Source: Bradyrhizobium sp. NDS-1
Lineage (GTDB): Bacteria > Pseudomonadota > Alphaproteobacteria > Rhizobiales > Xanthobacteraceae
Direction of reading: 5' to 3'
Assembly (NCBI RefSeq): GCF_032918005.1
Contig: NZ_CP136628.1
Location: 2,837,501 to 2,901,500 of the forward strand
Length of the DNA: 64,000 nucleotides
Shown here: piece after piece, positions 45,631 to 54,659 of the stretch
How the letters are laid out: each line of letters opens with the position of its first letter
Numbering within the stretch: position 1 is the stretch's first letter
Program-made: the position numbers and the translations under genes
Notes under the pieces: generated by a model
The model's input: only the letters and a program-made list of their open reading frames with translations
Told to the model about the DNA's origin: nothing
Database searches by the model: none

Positions 45631-45661
45631 GGCCCCGGAGCGATCCGGGGCCCTTTTTTTT
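45631..45661 (+). terminator. Rho-independent terminator after ahcY
   Basis: GGCCCCGGA-GCGA-TCCGGGGCC, a perfect 9-bp stem with tetraloop, followed by C and eight T residues. It ends the metK-ahcY block. Confidence 0.95.
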
Positions 45662-45772
45662 GGCCGGTCCTGTGATACGCTCGCAGGTAGAGCCAAAACA
45701 AGCCTGCCACTTTCGAAGCGGGCGGCCGCTTTTCTCACGTTCATTGTCAGGAATGCATATGGAGGGAATGCG

Positions 45773-46189
45773 ATGTCCAGCGAAGCAAACGTTGCGCTGT
45801 TGAAGGACGCCTATCGCGAGTGGAACGACAGCAAGGGTCTGAACGTCGACTATTGGTTCGACAACGTCATCGGCCCGGAGATCAAGTTCGATTCGGTTCC
45901 GCGAGGAGCCGAGCCGATGCCCTTCGCCAAGCATTACGACGACCGCGCCGAGCTCCGCAGCTACTTCGCCGACCTGCTGGCCGACTGGAGCATGCAGTAC
46001 TTTACGATGAACGAATATGTCGCGCAGGGTGATACCGTGGTTGCGCGCGGGGAATGTGCCTGGACGAACAAGCGGACGGGGAAAGTCGCGAAGACGCCCA
46101 AGGTGGATTTCTGGAAGTTCAAGGACGGCAAGGCAGTCGAATACCACGAGTTTTTCGATACGGCTTCCGTGGTCGCTGCCGCATCCTGA
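45773..46189 (+). CDS. SnoaL/NTF2-like protein
   Basis: A 138-residue single-domain NTF2-fold protein (NVALLKDAYREWN ... DYWFDNVIGPEIKFDSVPRG ... GDTVVARGECAWTNKRTGKV ... DFWKFKDGKAVEYHEFFDT). The fold covers polyketide cyclases, isomerases and binding proteins, so function is open. It lies 49 bp before the monooxygenase gene and may work with it. Confidence 0.8.
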   Translation: MSSEANVALLKDAYREWNDSKGLNVDYWFDNVIGPEIKFDSVPRGAEPMPFAKHYDDRAELRSYFADLLADWSMQYFTMNEYVAQGDTVVARGECAWTNKRTGKVAKTPKVDFWKFKDGKAVEYHEFFDTASVVAAAS

Positions 46190-46238
46190 TGGTTGCAATT
46201 TGGTGCGGCGCTGCCATCCTGTGTGGCGGGAGGACGCC

Positions 46239-47705
46239 ATGTCCGAAAGCAAAGAACATTTCGACGTGCTGATCGTCGGTGCCGGCTTGTCCGGCATCGG
46301 CGCTGGTTACCATCTTCAGACCAAATGCCCGACCAAGAGCTACGTCATCCTCGAGGGCCGCGACTGCATCGGTGGCACCTGGGACTTGTTCCGCTATCCC
46401 GGCATCCGCTCCGACAGCGACATGTTCACGCTCGGCTATTCGTTCAAGCCGTGGACCGATCCGAAGGCGATCGCCGACGGGCCGCAGATCCTGAACTATG
46501 TGCGCGAGACCGCCGGCGAGAACGGCATCGACAAGCACATCCGCTTCCACCATCGCGTCAAGCGCGCGGCTTGGTCGACGAGCGAGGCGCGCTGGACCAT
46601 CGAGGCCGAGCGCACGACAGGCGAGGGCGCAACCGAGCTCGTGCGCTTCACCTGCAATTTCCTGTTCATGTGCTCAGGCTATTACAAATATGAGGCGGGC
46701 TACACGCCGGAGTTCAAGGGTACGGCAGATTTCGCCGGCCGCATCGTGCATCCGCAGAAGTGGACCGAGGACATCGACTATGCGGGCAAGCGCGTCGTCG
46801 TGATCGGCTCGGGCGCGACCGCGGTGACGCTGGTGCCGGAGCTCGCCAAGAAGGCGGCGCAGGTTACCATGCTGCAGCGCTCGCCGACCTATGTCGTATC
46901 GCGTCCGGCGCAGGATCCCCTCGCCAACAAATTGCGCCGTAATCTGCCAACGCGGCTTGCCTATCATGTCATCCGCTGGCGCAATGTGATGTGGGGGATG
47001 TTCTTCTTCCAGCTCAGCCGGCGCAGGCCGGACAAGGTGAAGGGTCTGATCCTCGGAGGCGTCCGCATGGCGCTCGGCCCCGACTACGACGTCGCGACCC
47101 ATTTCACCCCGCGCTACAATCCCTGGGACCAGCGGCTGTGTCTCGTGCCCGACGGAGATCTCTTCAAGGCGATCCGCGAGCAGCGGGCTTCCGTGGTCAC
47201 CAGCGAGATCGACACGTTTACGCGCGACGGCATCCGTCTCAAGGACGGCCGCGAGCTTGCCGCGGACATCATCGTCACTGCGACGGGGCTGGTGCTCCAG
47301 GTCGTCGGGGGCCTCGAAGTTACCGTCGACGGGCGCGCGGTCGATTTCGCCAGCACGCTGACCTACAAGGGCATGATGTATGCCGACGTGCCGAACATGG
47401 CCTCGGCCTTCGGCTACACCAACGCGTCCTGGACGCTGAAATGCGATCTCACCTGCGAATATGTCTGCCGGCTCATCAATTACATGGACCGGCACAATTT
47501 CCGCCAGTGCATGCCGCACAATGACGACCCCGAGATCACCGCGCAGCCGTCGCTCGATTTCACTTCGGGCTATGTGCAGCGCTCGGTCGCCAGGATGCCG
47601 AAGCAGGGCTCGAAGCAGCCGTGGCGGCTGTACCAGAACTACGCGCTCGACATCGTCACCCTGCGCTTCGGCCGGATCGACGACGGTGTGATGCGGTATT
47701 CCTGA
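46239..47705 (+). CDS. FAD-dependent Baeyer-Villiger-type monooxygenase
   Basis: A 488-residue flavoprotein: FAD motif VGAGLSGIGAGYHL, IGGTWDLFRYPGIRSDSDM, the Baeyer-Villiger fingerprint FAGRIVHPQKW near residue 165, the NADPH motif VIGSGATAVTLVPELA, and VTATGL near 350. It would insert oxygen into a ketone or oxidise a hydroxyl-free carbonyl compound. ATG 46239 has GGGAGG 7 bp upstream. The frame open before it is a shadow of the SnoaL-like gene. Confidence 0.9.
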   Translation: MSESKEHFDVLIVGAGLSGIGAGYHLQTKCPTKSYVILEGRDCIGGTWDLFRYPGIRSDSDMFTLGYSFKPWTDPKAIADGPQILNYVRETAGENGIDKHIRFHHRVKRAAWSTSEARWTIEAERTTGEGATELVRFTCNFLFMCSGYYKYEAGYTPEFKGTADFAGRIVHPQKWTEDIDYAGKRVVVIGSGATAVTLVPELAKKAAQVTMLQRSPTYVVSRPAQDPLANKLRRNLPTRLAYHVIRWRNVMWGMFFFQLSRRRPDKVKGLILGGVRMALGPDYDVATHFTPRYNPWDQRLCLVPDGDLFKAIREQRASVVTSEIDTFTRDGIRLKDGRELAADIIVTATGLVLQVVGGLEVTVDGRAVDFASTLTYKGMMYADVPNMASAFGYTNASWTLKCDLTCEYVCRLINYMDRHNFRQCMPHNDDPEITAQPSLDFTSGYVQRSVARMPKQGSKQPWRLYQNYALDIVTLRFGRIDDGVMRYS

Positions 47706-47860
47706 TCGCGCCGTCGTTACCGAACATGATGGCAATGCGTCGTTTTGCGTATACGGCCGCCGGACTGAATCGGCCAAGCTGGCGGACGGTTAACGCCGGA
47801 TTAAGGGATGAGTCCTAGCCTGTCTCGGCCGGGGTGACTCGCAAGGCCGAGGTAAGCCCA

Positions 47861-48016
47861 ATGGAAGCCCAGAGAATCGCAGTCGACGCCGTCGTCGCCC
47901 TGACCGATTGTGACCGCGACGCCGTCATCGCCTTCATCCGCCGTCTCTATCTCGCCGGCGTCACCGACCCCAAACGCCTGACTTTCAAGGGCCTCCAGGC
48001 GTTGTCCCGGGCCTGA
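47861..48016 (+). CDS. Small conserved-looking protein, unknown function
   Basis: A 51-residue protein beginning MEAQRIAVDAVVALTDCDRD. ATG 47861 has GAGGTAAG 7 bp upstream. Composition is helical, with a short repeat of an alternating hydrophobic pattern and a LTFKGLQAL tail. It stands alone between the monooxygenase and LpxO-like genes. Nothing suggests a toxin or membrane segment. Confidence 0.55.
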   Translation: MEAQRIAVDAVVALTDCDRDAVIAFIRRLYLAGVTDPKRLTFKGLQALSRA

Positions 48017-48162
48017 TCTGGCTCGGTCCCCATCCCGTTAGGCCTCCATTTCGTTCCCGTGCTCTCGCCGGTGTGAACCTCAACCTGGCGGTGAATATCT
48101 TGCCGCTCGGGCCGGTGCGGAGTAGATGACGTCCCCGGCTGGGTTCACTGGGGAACGGGGAG

Positions 48163-49092
48163 ATGTTGAAGCAGCTTATTGCGCCGCAACTTGTCATTCT
48201 TTATGTCCTGGCAGCATCGACCATTTACGTTCACTTCCGCGGCAAGCAGAGGCTGCGCTTTGCGCGCCAGCTCGGCGACCACTCGACCTATCTGGCGCCC
48301 TATAACGTGCTGATGTATGCGGGCTCGGCGGTCCCGAACAAGCCGGTGATCCCGGTCGAGCAGTTTCCGGAGCTGAGGCCGCTGAGCGAGAATTGGGAAA
48401 CCATCCGCGACGAGGCCGTGCGCCTGTTCGACGAAGGTTTTATCCGCGCGGCAGCCAAGAACAACGATTGGGGCTTCTACTCGTTCTTCAAGAGCGGCTG
48501 GAAGCGATTTTACCTGAAATGGTACGACGACTTCCTGCCCTCGGCGAACACGCTGTGCCCGAAGACGGTGGAGCTGCTCAAGTCGATCCCGAGCGTGCAC
48601 GGCGCGATGTTCGCGATGCTGCCGCCCGGCGGCAAGCTGGGGGCCCACCGCGATCCGTTCGCGGGCTCGCTGCGCTACCATCTCGGCCTGGTCACGCCGA
48701 ACTCGAACAAGTGCCGCATTCTGGTCGACGGCGTCGAATGCGTCTGGCGCGACGGCGAAGCCTTCATGTTCGATGAGACCTTCATCCACAGCGCGGAGAA
48801 CGCGACCGACGTCAACCGCATCATCCTGTTCTGCGACGTCGAGCGTCCGATGAAGTTCGGCTTCATGACCGCGGTCAATCGCTGGGTCAGCCACCACATC
48901 GTCAAGGCGTCGGCGACCCAGAACGTCGACGGCGAGAATGTCGGCGTGCTCAACAAGGTGTTCGGCAAGCTTTACGAGATCCATCTCGCCACCCGAAAGG
49001 TCAAGGAATGGAATCGCAACGTCTACTACACGCTGAAATACTCGCTGACGGCGCTGATCCTCGGCCTCATCGTGTGGTCGGCACTGCGATGA
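48163..49092 (+). CDS. lpxO: LpxO-like aspartyl/asparaginyl beta-hydroxylase family protein
   Basis: A 309-residue Fe(II)/2-oxoglutarate dioxygenase with an N-terminal transmembrane helix (LVILYVLAASTIYVHF) and a C-terminal one (YSLTALILGLIVWSAL). Metal ligands are in GAHRDPFAGSLRYHLGL (His-x-Asp) and FDETFIHSAENATDVNRIIL (second His, with the 2-oxoglutarate Arg). LpxO hydroxylates the 2-position of lipid A acyl chains at the inner membrane. It fits the LPS genes 5-15 kb to the right. Confidence 0.9.
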   Translation: MLKQLIAPQLVILYVLAASTIYVHFRGKQRLRFARQLGDHSTYLAPYNVLMYAGSAVPNKPVIPVEQFPELRPLSENWETIRDEAVRLFDEGFIRAAAKNNDWGFYSFFKSGWKRFYLKWYDDFLPSANTLCPKTVELLKSIPSVHGAMFAMLPPGGKLGAHRDPFAGSLRYHLGLVTPNSNKCRILVDGVECVWRDGEAFMFDETFIHSAENATDVNRIILFCDVERPMKFGFMTAVNRWVSHHIVKASATQNVDGENVGVLNKVFGKLYEIHLATRKVKEWNRNVYYTLKYSLTALILGLIVWSALR

Positions 49093-49105
49093 TCGGGGAC
49101 TTGCA

Positions 49106-49564
49106 ATGAGTTCCTTGCCGGTCGCGAATACCGAGATCGAGCGGTTCTTCCGCCAGTGGCTGGAGACCTTCGCGGGCTATGTTCGCGAGGTCGACTACGC
49201 TTCGGCGCGGCCGCTGTTTCATCCGGACGTGCTCGCCTTCGGCACGCATAACGATGTCATTCCCGGCCTCGATCAATGGGTCTCGACGCAATGGGACAAT
49301 GTCTGGCCGAAGACGACGGACTTCGGTTTCGTCCTTGATCAAGTCTCGATTCTGGCATCGTCCGACGGCACGATGGCGACGGTGATCGTGCCGTGGACGA
49401 GCACGGGCTACCATCCCGATGGCAACGCGTTTCCACGCCCTGGCCGGGCCACCATGGTATTTGCGAGGAATGCCGAGGGGTGGCTGTGTGTGCATTCCCA
49501 CATGTCCCTCAATCGCGGTGTGCCGCAAGCGAGCCACGCCAATCGGGCGGTGAAGGCCTGGTAG
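49106..49564 (+). CDS. SnoaL-like / ketosteroid isomerase-like protein
   Basis: A 152-residue NTF2-fold protein (IERFFRQWLETFAGYVREVD, LFHPDVLAFGTHNDVIPGLD, WTSTGYHPDGNAFPRPGRAT, HSHMSLNRGV). Proteins of this type (DUF4440/SnoaL) are found as enzymes or binding proteins. It lies 13 bp after the LpxO-like gene, so possibly co-transcribed, but the link is unclear. Confidence 0.78.
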   Translation: MSSLPVANTEIERFFRQWLETFAGYVREVDYASARPLFHPDVLAFGTHNDVIPGLDQWVSTQWDNVWPKTTDFGFVLDQVSILASSDGTMATVIVPWTSTGYHPDGNAFPRPGRATMVFARNAEGWLCVHSHMSLNRGVPQASHANRAVKAW

Positions 49565-49599
49565 ATCGACGACGTCCGCGATCATGTGCTCGAAATGCA

Positions 49600-49627
49600 A
49601 AAGGCCCCGGACGCGTCCGAGGCCTTT
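49600..49627. terminator. Bidirectional terminator between convergent genes
   Basis: AAAGGCC-CCGGACGCGTCCGA-GGCCTTT is a palindrome with an inner GGACGCGTCC stem. T-runs flank it on both strands, so it can end the SnoaL-like gene rightward and the FAH gene leftward. Confidence 0.8.
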
Positions 49628-49648
49628 CGATCTACAGTCGCCGCAAGT

Positions 49649-50350
49649 CTATTCCGGCTGGCCGATGCTCACCTTCAGCGTTCCAACGCCGTCGACGCCG
49701 CATTCGAGCTTGTCGCCCGCCTGGAGCTGCGACACGCCGGCCGGCGTGCCCGTCATGATGATGTCGCCGGCGGCGAGCTTCACCTGCTGCGAGAGCTGCC
49801 AGATGATTTCAGGCACGTTCCAGATCAGCTCGGTGAGGTCGCCCTTCTGCGCTTCCTTGCCGTTGACCGTGAGCCAGATCTTGCCCTTGGCGGGATGGCC
49901 GATCTTCGACGCCGGCTGAATCGCGGAGCACGGGGCGGAGCCGTCGAACGACTTGCCGATCTCCCAGGGACGCTCCTTCTTGCGCGAGGCGATCTGGAGG
50001 TCGCGGCGGGTGAGATCGATGCCGACGGCGTAGCCGTAGACGTGGTCGAGCGCCTTGTCGGCGGGGATGTTGAGGCCGCCGCTCTTCATCGCGACGACCA
50101 GCTCGACCTCGTGATGCAGATCCTTGGTCAGCGGCGGATAGGGGATGGTGGCGCCGTCGGGCACCAGCATATCCGCGTGCTTGGCGAAAAAGAACGGCGG
50201 AGCGCGCTCGTCATTGCCCATCTCGCGGATGTGCTCGAGATAGTTGCGGCCGACGCACCAGATGCGGCGCACCGGATAGCGGCCGCTTTCCCCGACGACG
50301 GGAAGCGAAGCCTGAGGCGGAAGCGGGATGACGTAGGAGGCGGCGTTCAT
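49649..50350 (-). CDS. Fumarylacetoacetate hydrolase family protein
   Basis: A 233-residue FAH-fold protein: RIWCVGRNYLEHIREMG, HHEVELVVAMKSG (metal glutamates), GYAVGIDLTRRDLQ (metal Asp), PWEIGKSFDGSAP, and GDIIMTGTPAGVSQLQAGDK. Members hydrolyse or decarboxylate acylpyruvate-type compounds in aromatic breakdown. It lies 35 bp after the ABC exporter gene, which may be chance. Confidence 0.9.
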   Translation of the reverse strand: MNAASYVIPLPPQASLPVVGESGRYPVRRIWCVGRNYLEHIREMGNDERAPPFFFAKHADMLVPDGATIPYPPLTKDLHHEVELVVAMKSGGLNIPADKALDHVYGYAVGIDLTRRDLQIASRKKERPWEIGKSFDGSAPCSAIQPASKIGHPAKGKIWLTVNGKEAQKGDLTELIWNVPEIIWQLSQQVKLAAGDIIMTGTPAGVSQLQAGDKLECGVDGVGTLKVSIGQPE

Positions 50351-50385
50351 GTAGCGGTCTCGCTGCTCTTGAGGTGGAACGAACT

Positions 50386-52188
50386 CTATGCCGTTGCGCT
50401 GATCGGCGCCAGAGCGCCGGCGTCGTGATGCTGCAGGCGGAAGAACGAGGCGTAGCGCCCGCCGCGGCGGAGCAGCTCGTCGTGCCGGCCCTGCTCGACG
50501 ATCTCGCCGCCCTCGACCACCAGGATGGCATCTGCGTGCATGATGGTGTGCAGGCGATGCGCGATCACGATGGTGGTGCGGTTCTGACAGAGATGCTCGA
50601 TCGCCTCCTGCACCTGCCGCTCGGATTCCGAATCGAGCGCCGCGGTGGCTTCGTCCAGGAGGATGATCGACGCGTTCTTGATCAATGCGCGCGCGACCGC
50701 AATGCGCTGGCGCTGGCCGCCGGAGAGCTGCGTACCGTGCTCGCCGACCGGGGTGTCGTAGCCGAGGGGGAAGGCCATGATGAAATCATGCGCGCAGGCC
50801 GCCTTCGCGGCTTCGATGATCTCGTCCTCGCTTGCGCCCGGTTTGCCGAAGGCGATGTTGCTGCGGATGGTGTCGCGGAACAGATAGACGTCCTGGCCGA
50901 CATAGGCGGTCTGCGCCCGCAGCGATTTGCGCGAGACCGCGCCGATCGACTGGCCGTCGATCACGATGTCGCCTTGCGTCACCTCGTAGAAGCGCAGCAG
51001 CAGCGCCAGCACGGTCGACTTGCCGCCGCCGGAGGGCCCGACCAGCGCGGTGACCTTGCCGGGCTCGGCCACGAAGCTCATGCGATTGAGCACGGTCTCC
51101 CCGGTGCGGTAGGCGAAGCTGACGTCGCGCAGCTCGATGCGCGCGGCGGAGAGCTTCAGCGCCGGCTTGTCGTCGTCCGACCGTTCGCTCGCGGGGCTGT
51201 CGACGACTTCGAGCAGCATGCGCGCGCCGACCAGCTGGCTGTTCAGGTCGATGTTGAGCCGGGCCAGCCGCTTGGCCGGCTCGGTCGCCATCAGGAAGGC
51301 GGTCATGAAGGAGAAGAACGCGCCGGGCGTGGCGTTGAGCGCGACCACGCTGTAGCCGCCGTACATCAGGCAGCCCGCGACCGCGAAACCGCCCAGCATT
51401 TCCATCAGCGGATTGGAACGGTTGGCGACGCGCGCCATCTTGTTGGCGTTGCGCTCGACGATCGCGATGTTTTCGTCGATGCGCTTCTGCATCGTGTCTT
51501 CGAGCGTGAACGCCTTCACGGTACGGATGCCCTGCAGCGATTCCTGCATGGTCTCCATGATGTCGGCGGTGCCGGTAAACTGGTTGAAGGCGAGGCCTTT
51601 GATGCGCTTGACCAGCTTGCGCAGCACCAGCATCGCCGGCGGCACTACGACGAGGCCGATGAACGACATCACGGGGTCCTGCCACACCATCACGCCGATC
51701 ATCGCGAGCAGCATCAGCAGGTCGCGCCCGATGGCGTTGACCAGCATGTTGAGCACGTCGGTGATCGACTTGGCGCCGGCCGTCAGCCGCGCCAGGAATT
51801 CCGAGGAGTGCCGCTCGGAGAAGAAGCCGACGCTCTCGCGCATCAGCTTTGCGAACAGCTGGCGCTGGTTGGTGGCGAGGATGGCGTTACTGATCTTGGT
51901 CAGGATCACCATGTGGCCGTAGGTCGCCACGCCCTTGATGAAGAGCAGGAGCACCGTGATCCCTGAGAACATCGCGATGCCCGGGATGTTCTTGTCGACA
52001 TAGGCCTGGTTGATGACCTGGCCGAGCACATAGGTCGCGCATGCGGTCGCGCCCGCGGCCACCGCCATCAACGCGAAGGCGACGAGGTAGCGCCGCCAGT
52101 AGACGATGCCCTGTTCGGTGACGAGGCGGCGAATCAAGGTCGCTGCCGCATAGGGATCGTCGGTGATTTTCTTTGGAAACTGGGCCAT
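50386..52188 (-). CDS. ABC exporter, MsbA/lipid A-type (fused TMD-NBD)
   Basis: A 600-residue half-transporter: six transmembrane helices over residues 20-310, then an ATPase with Walker A GPSGGGKST, SLRAQTAYVGQDVYLF (Q-loop), LSGGQRQRIAVARAL and Walker B IILLDEATAALD. MsbA-type proteins flip lipid A-core across the inner membrane; close relatives export other lipids or glycans. ATG 52188 (MAQFPKK) is preferred to a TTG at 52215. Next to GalE and LPS genes, an LPS role is likely but unproven. Confidence 0.85.
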   Translation of the reverse strand: MAQFPKKITDDPYAAATLIRRLVTEQGIVYWRRYLVAFALMAVAAGATACATYVLGQVINQAYVDKNIPGIAMFSGITVLLLFIKGVATYGHMVILTKISNAILATNQRQLFAKLMRESVGFFSERHSSEFLARLTAGAKSITDVLNMLVNAIGRDLLMLLAMIGVMVWQDPVMSFIGLVVVPPAMLVLRKLVKRIKGLAFNQFTGTADIMETMQESLQGIRTVKAFTLEDTMQKRIDENIAIVERNANKMARVANRSNPLMEMLGGFAVAGCLMYGGYSVVALNATPGAFFSFMTAFLMATEPAKRLARLNIDLNSQLVGARMLLEVVDSPASERSDDDKPALKLSAARIELRDVSFAYRTGETVLNRMSFVAEPGKVTALVGPSGGGKSTVLALLLRFYEVTQGDIVIDGQSIGAVSRKSLRAQTAYVGQDVYLFRDTIRSNIAFGKPGASEDEIIEAAKAACAHDFIMAFPLGYDTPVGEHGTQLSGGQRQRIAVARALIKNASIILLDEATAALDSESERQVQEAIEHLCQNRTTIVIAHRLHTIMHADAILVVEGGEIVEQGRHDELLRRGGRYASFFRLQHHDAGALAPISATA

Positions 52189-52306
52189 CCGGTGTCCATT
52201 GACGGCGCAGGACAAAGCCTGCCCGCGCGTCAGGGATCGATGGGCCTCTGTGCCCGCTCAAGCGGGGTTTTTCAAGCCCAATTAAGGGCTTGCGTCGCAG
52301 GGGAAT

Positions 52307-53320
52307 CTAGGCCGAGGCGGCCTGGCGGAGCTCGCCATGGCGCTCGCGGAACAGCTTGTCCTCCCATGCCAGAGCGTGGGCCGCGATCGTCTCGAGGTCC
52401 TCGTATTGCGGCTTCCAGTCGAGCAGTCCGCGGATGCGGCTGGTGTCGGCGACCATGGTCATAATGTCGCCGGGTCGCCGCGGGGCGTATTGCACGGCGA
52501 AGCTGCGGCCTGAAACCCGGCGCACGGCGTCGATCGTCTCCAGCACCGAATAGCCGCGGCCATAGCCGCAATTGAGCGTCGTCGAGGCGCCGCCATTGCG
52601 CAAGTAAGCCAGCGCCGAGCGATGCGCCTGCGAGAGGTCGGTGACGTGGATGAAGTCGCGGATGCAACTGCCGTCGGGCGTCGGATAGTCGGTGCCGAAC
52701 ACGTCGATCTTGGCGCGCTGGCCGGTCGCGGCTTCCACCGCGATCTTGAGCAGGTGCGTTGCGCCGACGGTGGCAAGACCGATGCGGGCGTGCGGATCGG
52801 CGCCGGCGACGTTGAAATAGCGCAAGGTCACGTACTGCATGCCGTAGGCGGCGGCGACGTCGTGCAGCATGATCTCGGTCATCAGCTTCGACGAGCCGTA
52901 AGGTGACAGCGGCCGCGTCGGCGCGTGCTCGGGCACCGGGACCTGGTCCGGATTGCCGTACACGGCGGCGGTCGAGGAGAAGATGAAGCGATTGATGCCG
53001 CGCTTCACTGCGACGTTGAGCAGGTTACGCGCGGTCATGAAGTTGTTGCGGTAGTAGCCGAGCGGATCGCGCATCGAATCCGGCACGACGACGGAGCCCG
53101 CGAAATGGATGATGCTCTCGATGTTGTGCTGCGCGATCACGCCTTCGAGCAGATTCTCGTCGCCGGCATCGCCGATGAACAGCGGTACGCCCTCGGGCAG
53201 ATAGGCGGAGAAACCAGTCGAGAGATCGTCGATCACGACGACGTCCTCGCCGGCTTCCGCCAGCGCGAGAACCGTGTGACTTCCGATATAACCGGCGCCG
53301 CCGGTGACTAGCACAGTCAT
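52307..53320 (-). CDS. galE: UDP-glucose 4-epimerase
   Basis: A 337-residue extended SDR: TGGAGYIGSHTVLALAEAGE at the N-terminus, FSSTAAVYGNPD, catalytic SPYGSSK, LRYFNVAGAD, IRDFIHVTDLSQAH and LNCGYGRGYSVLE. It interconverts UDP-glucose and UDP-galactose for polysaccharide. In rhizobia the orthologue is called exoB. Confidence 0.93.
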   Translation of the reverse strand: MTVLVTGGAGYIGSHTVLALAEAGEDVVVIDDLSTGFSAYLPEGVPLFIGDAGDENLLEGVIAQHNIESIIHFAGSVVVPDSMRDPLGYYRNNFMTARNLLNVAVKRGINRFIFSSTAAVYGNPDQVPVPEHAPTRPLSPYGSSKLMTEIMLHDVAAAYGMQYVTLRYFNVAGADPHARIGLATVGATHLLKIAVEAATGQRAKIDVFGTDYPTPDGSCIRDFIHVTDLSQAHRSALAYLRNGGASTTLNCGYGRGYSVLETIDAVRRVSGRSFAVQYAPRRPGDIMTMVADTSRIRGLLDWKPQYEDLETIAAHALAWEDKLFRERHGELRQAASA

Positions 53321-53446
53321 GATCTCACCCGTCTTCGATCAACGCGCAAAGCTAACGCTTACGTGGTGAAGAGGGGGTATCGGCGCGGCCGAACTGGTCA
53401 CTATGCTTAATGTTGCGTATAGGGGACCTTCGAAACGGAGCGTGAC

Positions 53447-54484
53447 GTGGCGAATCTCCCCGGCGATCTCGAAGTGATCGTGCCAAATCTGCACAGGCGC
53501 TATTCCGGGGTCACCGCGACCAACCGGATGGTGGCGCCGCGACTGGCGAAACTGTACCGCGCCGCCTGGTTCGGGTCCGATGCGCCGGCGGGGATCGCGC
53601 GGCTGACCGTTGCTGATTTCCTGAAGCTGTGGCGCCGCAAGGCGCCACTGATCTGGCATGCGCGCCGCAACAACGAGATGATCGCAGGCGTTGCGTTGCG
53701 CGCGCTCGGCTGGCCGTTGAAGCTCGTGTTCACCTCGGCCGCGCAGCGGCACCATAGCTGGATCACGCGCTGGCTGATCCGGCGCATGGATGCGATCATC
53801 GCGACTTCAGACATCTCCGCCTCGTTCCTGAAGGTGAAGGCGACCGTGATCCCGCACGGCGTCGACACCGAAATCTACGCACCGCCGACAGATCGCGCCG
53901 CCGCCTTCGCGGAAGCCGCGCTGCCGGGCAGCTACGCCATCGGGTGCTTCGGTCGCGTGCGGGCGCAGAAGGGCACCGATGTGTTCGTCGATGCGATGTG
54001 CCGGCTGCTGCCGCGCTACCCGGATTTCACCGCTGTCATCGTCGGTCAGGTCACGGCCGAGCAGACTGGTTTCGCGAATGACCTGAAGAAGCGGATCGAG
54101 GCCGCCGGCCTGCAATCGCGCGTCGTCATCACCGGCGAACTGCCGATCGAAGCGGTGCAGCGCTGGTATCAACGGCTGACGATCTACGCCTTCACCTCGC
54201 GCAACGAAGGCTTTGGCCTGACGCTGATCGAGGCGATGGCGGCGGGCAGCGCTCTCGTCGCCGCACGCGCGGGCGCGGCCGAGCTCGTGGTTGAGGATGG
54301 GGTGAGTGGCGTGCTGATCCCGACGAATGATGCCGATGCGCTCGCCGCGGCACTCGAGCCGCTGATGCGCGACGTGGCCTCGGCGACGGCGATGGGCGAG
54401 CGGGGACGGGCGAGAGTGTTGGCAAAGTTCAGCCTCGATGCCGAAGCGGCGCGGATCGGGGAGGTCTATCGGCCGCTGCTTTGA
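53447..54484 (+). CDS. GT4-family glycosyltransferase, LPS core type
   Basis: A 345-residue GT-B glycosyltransferase. The donor-domain motifs are VIPHGVDTEIY, GCFGRVRAQKGTDVFVDAM, VVITGELPIEAVQRWYQ and the EX7E-type SRNEGFGLTLIEAMAAG. It resembles rhizobial LpcC-like core mannosyltransferases, though the sugar is not readable. GTG 53447 follows a GGAGCGTGAC stretch. It diverges from galE. Confidence 0.85.
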   Translation: MANLPGDLEVIVPNLHRRYSGVTATNRMVAPRLAKLYRAAWFGSDAPAGIARLTVADFLKLWRRKAPLIWHARRNNEMIAGVALRALGWPLKLVFTSAAQRHHSWITRWLIRRMDAIIATSDISASFLKVKATVIPHGVDTEIYAPPTDRAAAFAEAALPGSYAIGCFGRVRAQKGTDVFVDAMCRLLPRYPDFTAVIVGQVTAEQTGFANDLKKRIEAAGLQSRVVITGELPIEAVQRWYQRLTIYAFTSRNEGFGLTLIEAMAAGSALVAARAGAAELVVEDGVSGVLIPTNDADALAAALEPLMRDVASATAMGERGRARVLAKFSLDAEAARIGEVYRPLL

Positions 54485-54659
54485 GCCCGCTCTCGCACTG
54501 GCAAACAAAAATTGCGAAAACAACCCCATGCACAGTAGACGGGGCCAGCGAAATCAATGGGTTGGCGGTCGGCGCGAGGCGTTGCGGATTACACGAAAAT
54601 GATTTGACGCAGCGGGCAAAACATCGCCACGACCATCAATGCACAGGCCTCGCTGACGC

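Noticed and set aside
44072..46297. 741-codon antisense frame over ahcY
   Set aside because: AhcY motifs and a terminator are on the plus strand; the antisense frame is a codon-bias shadow.
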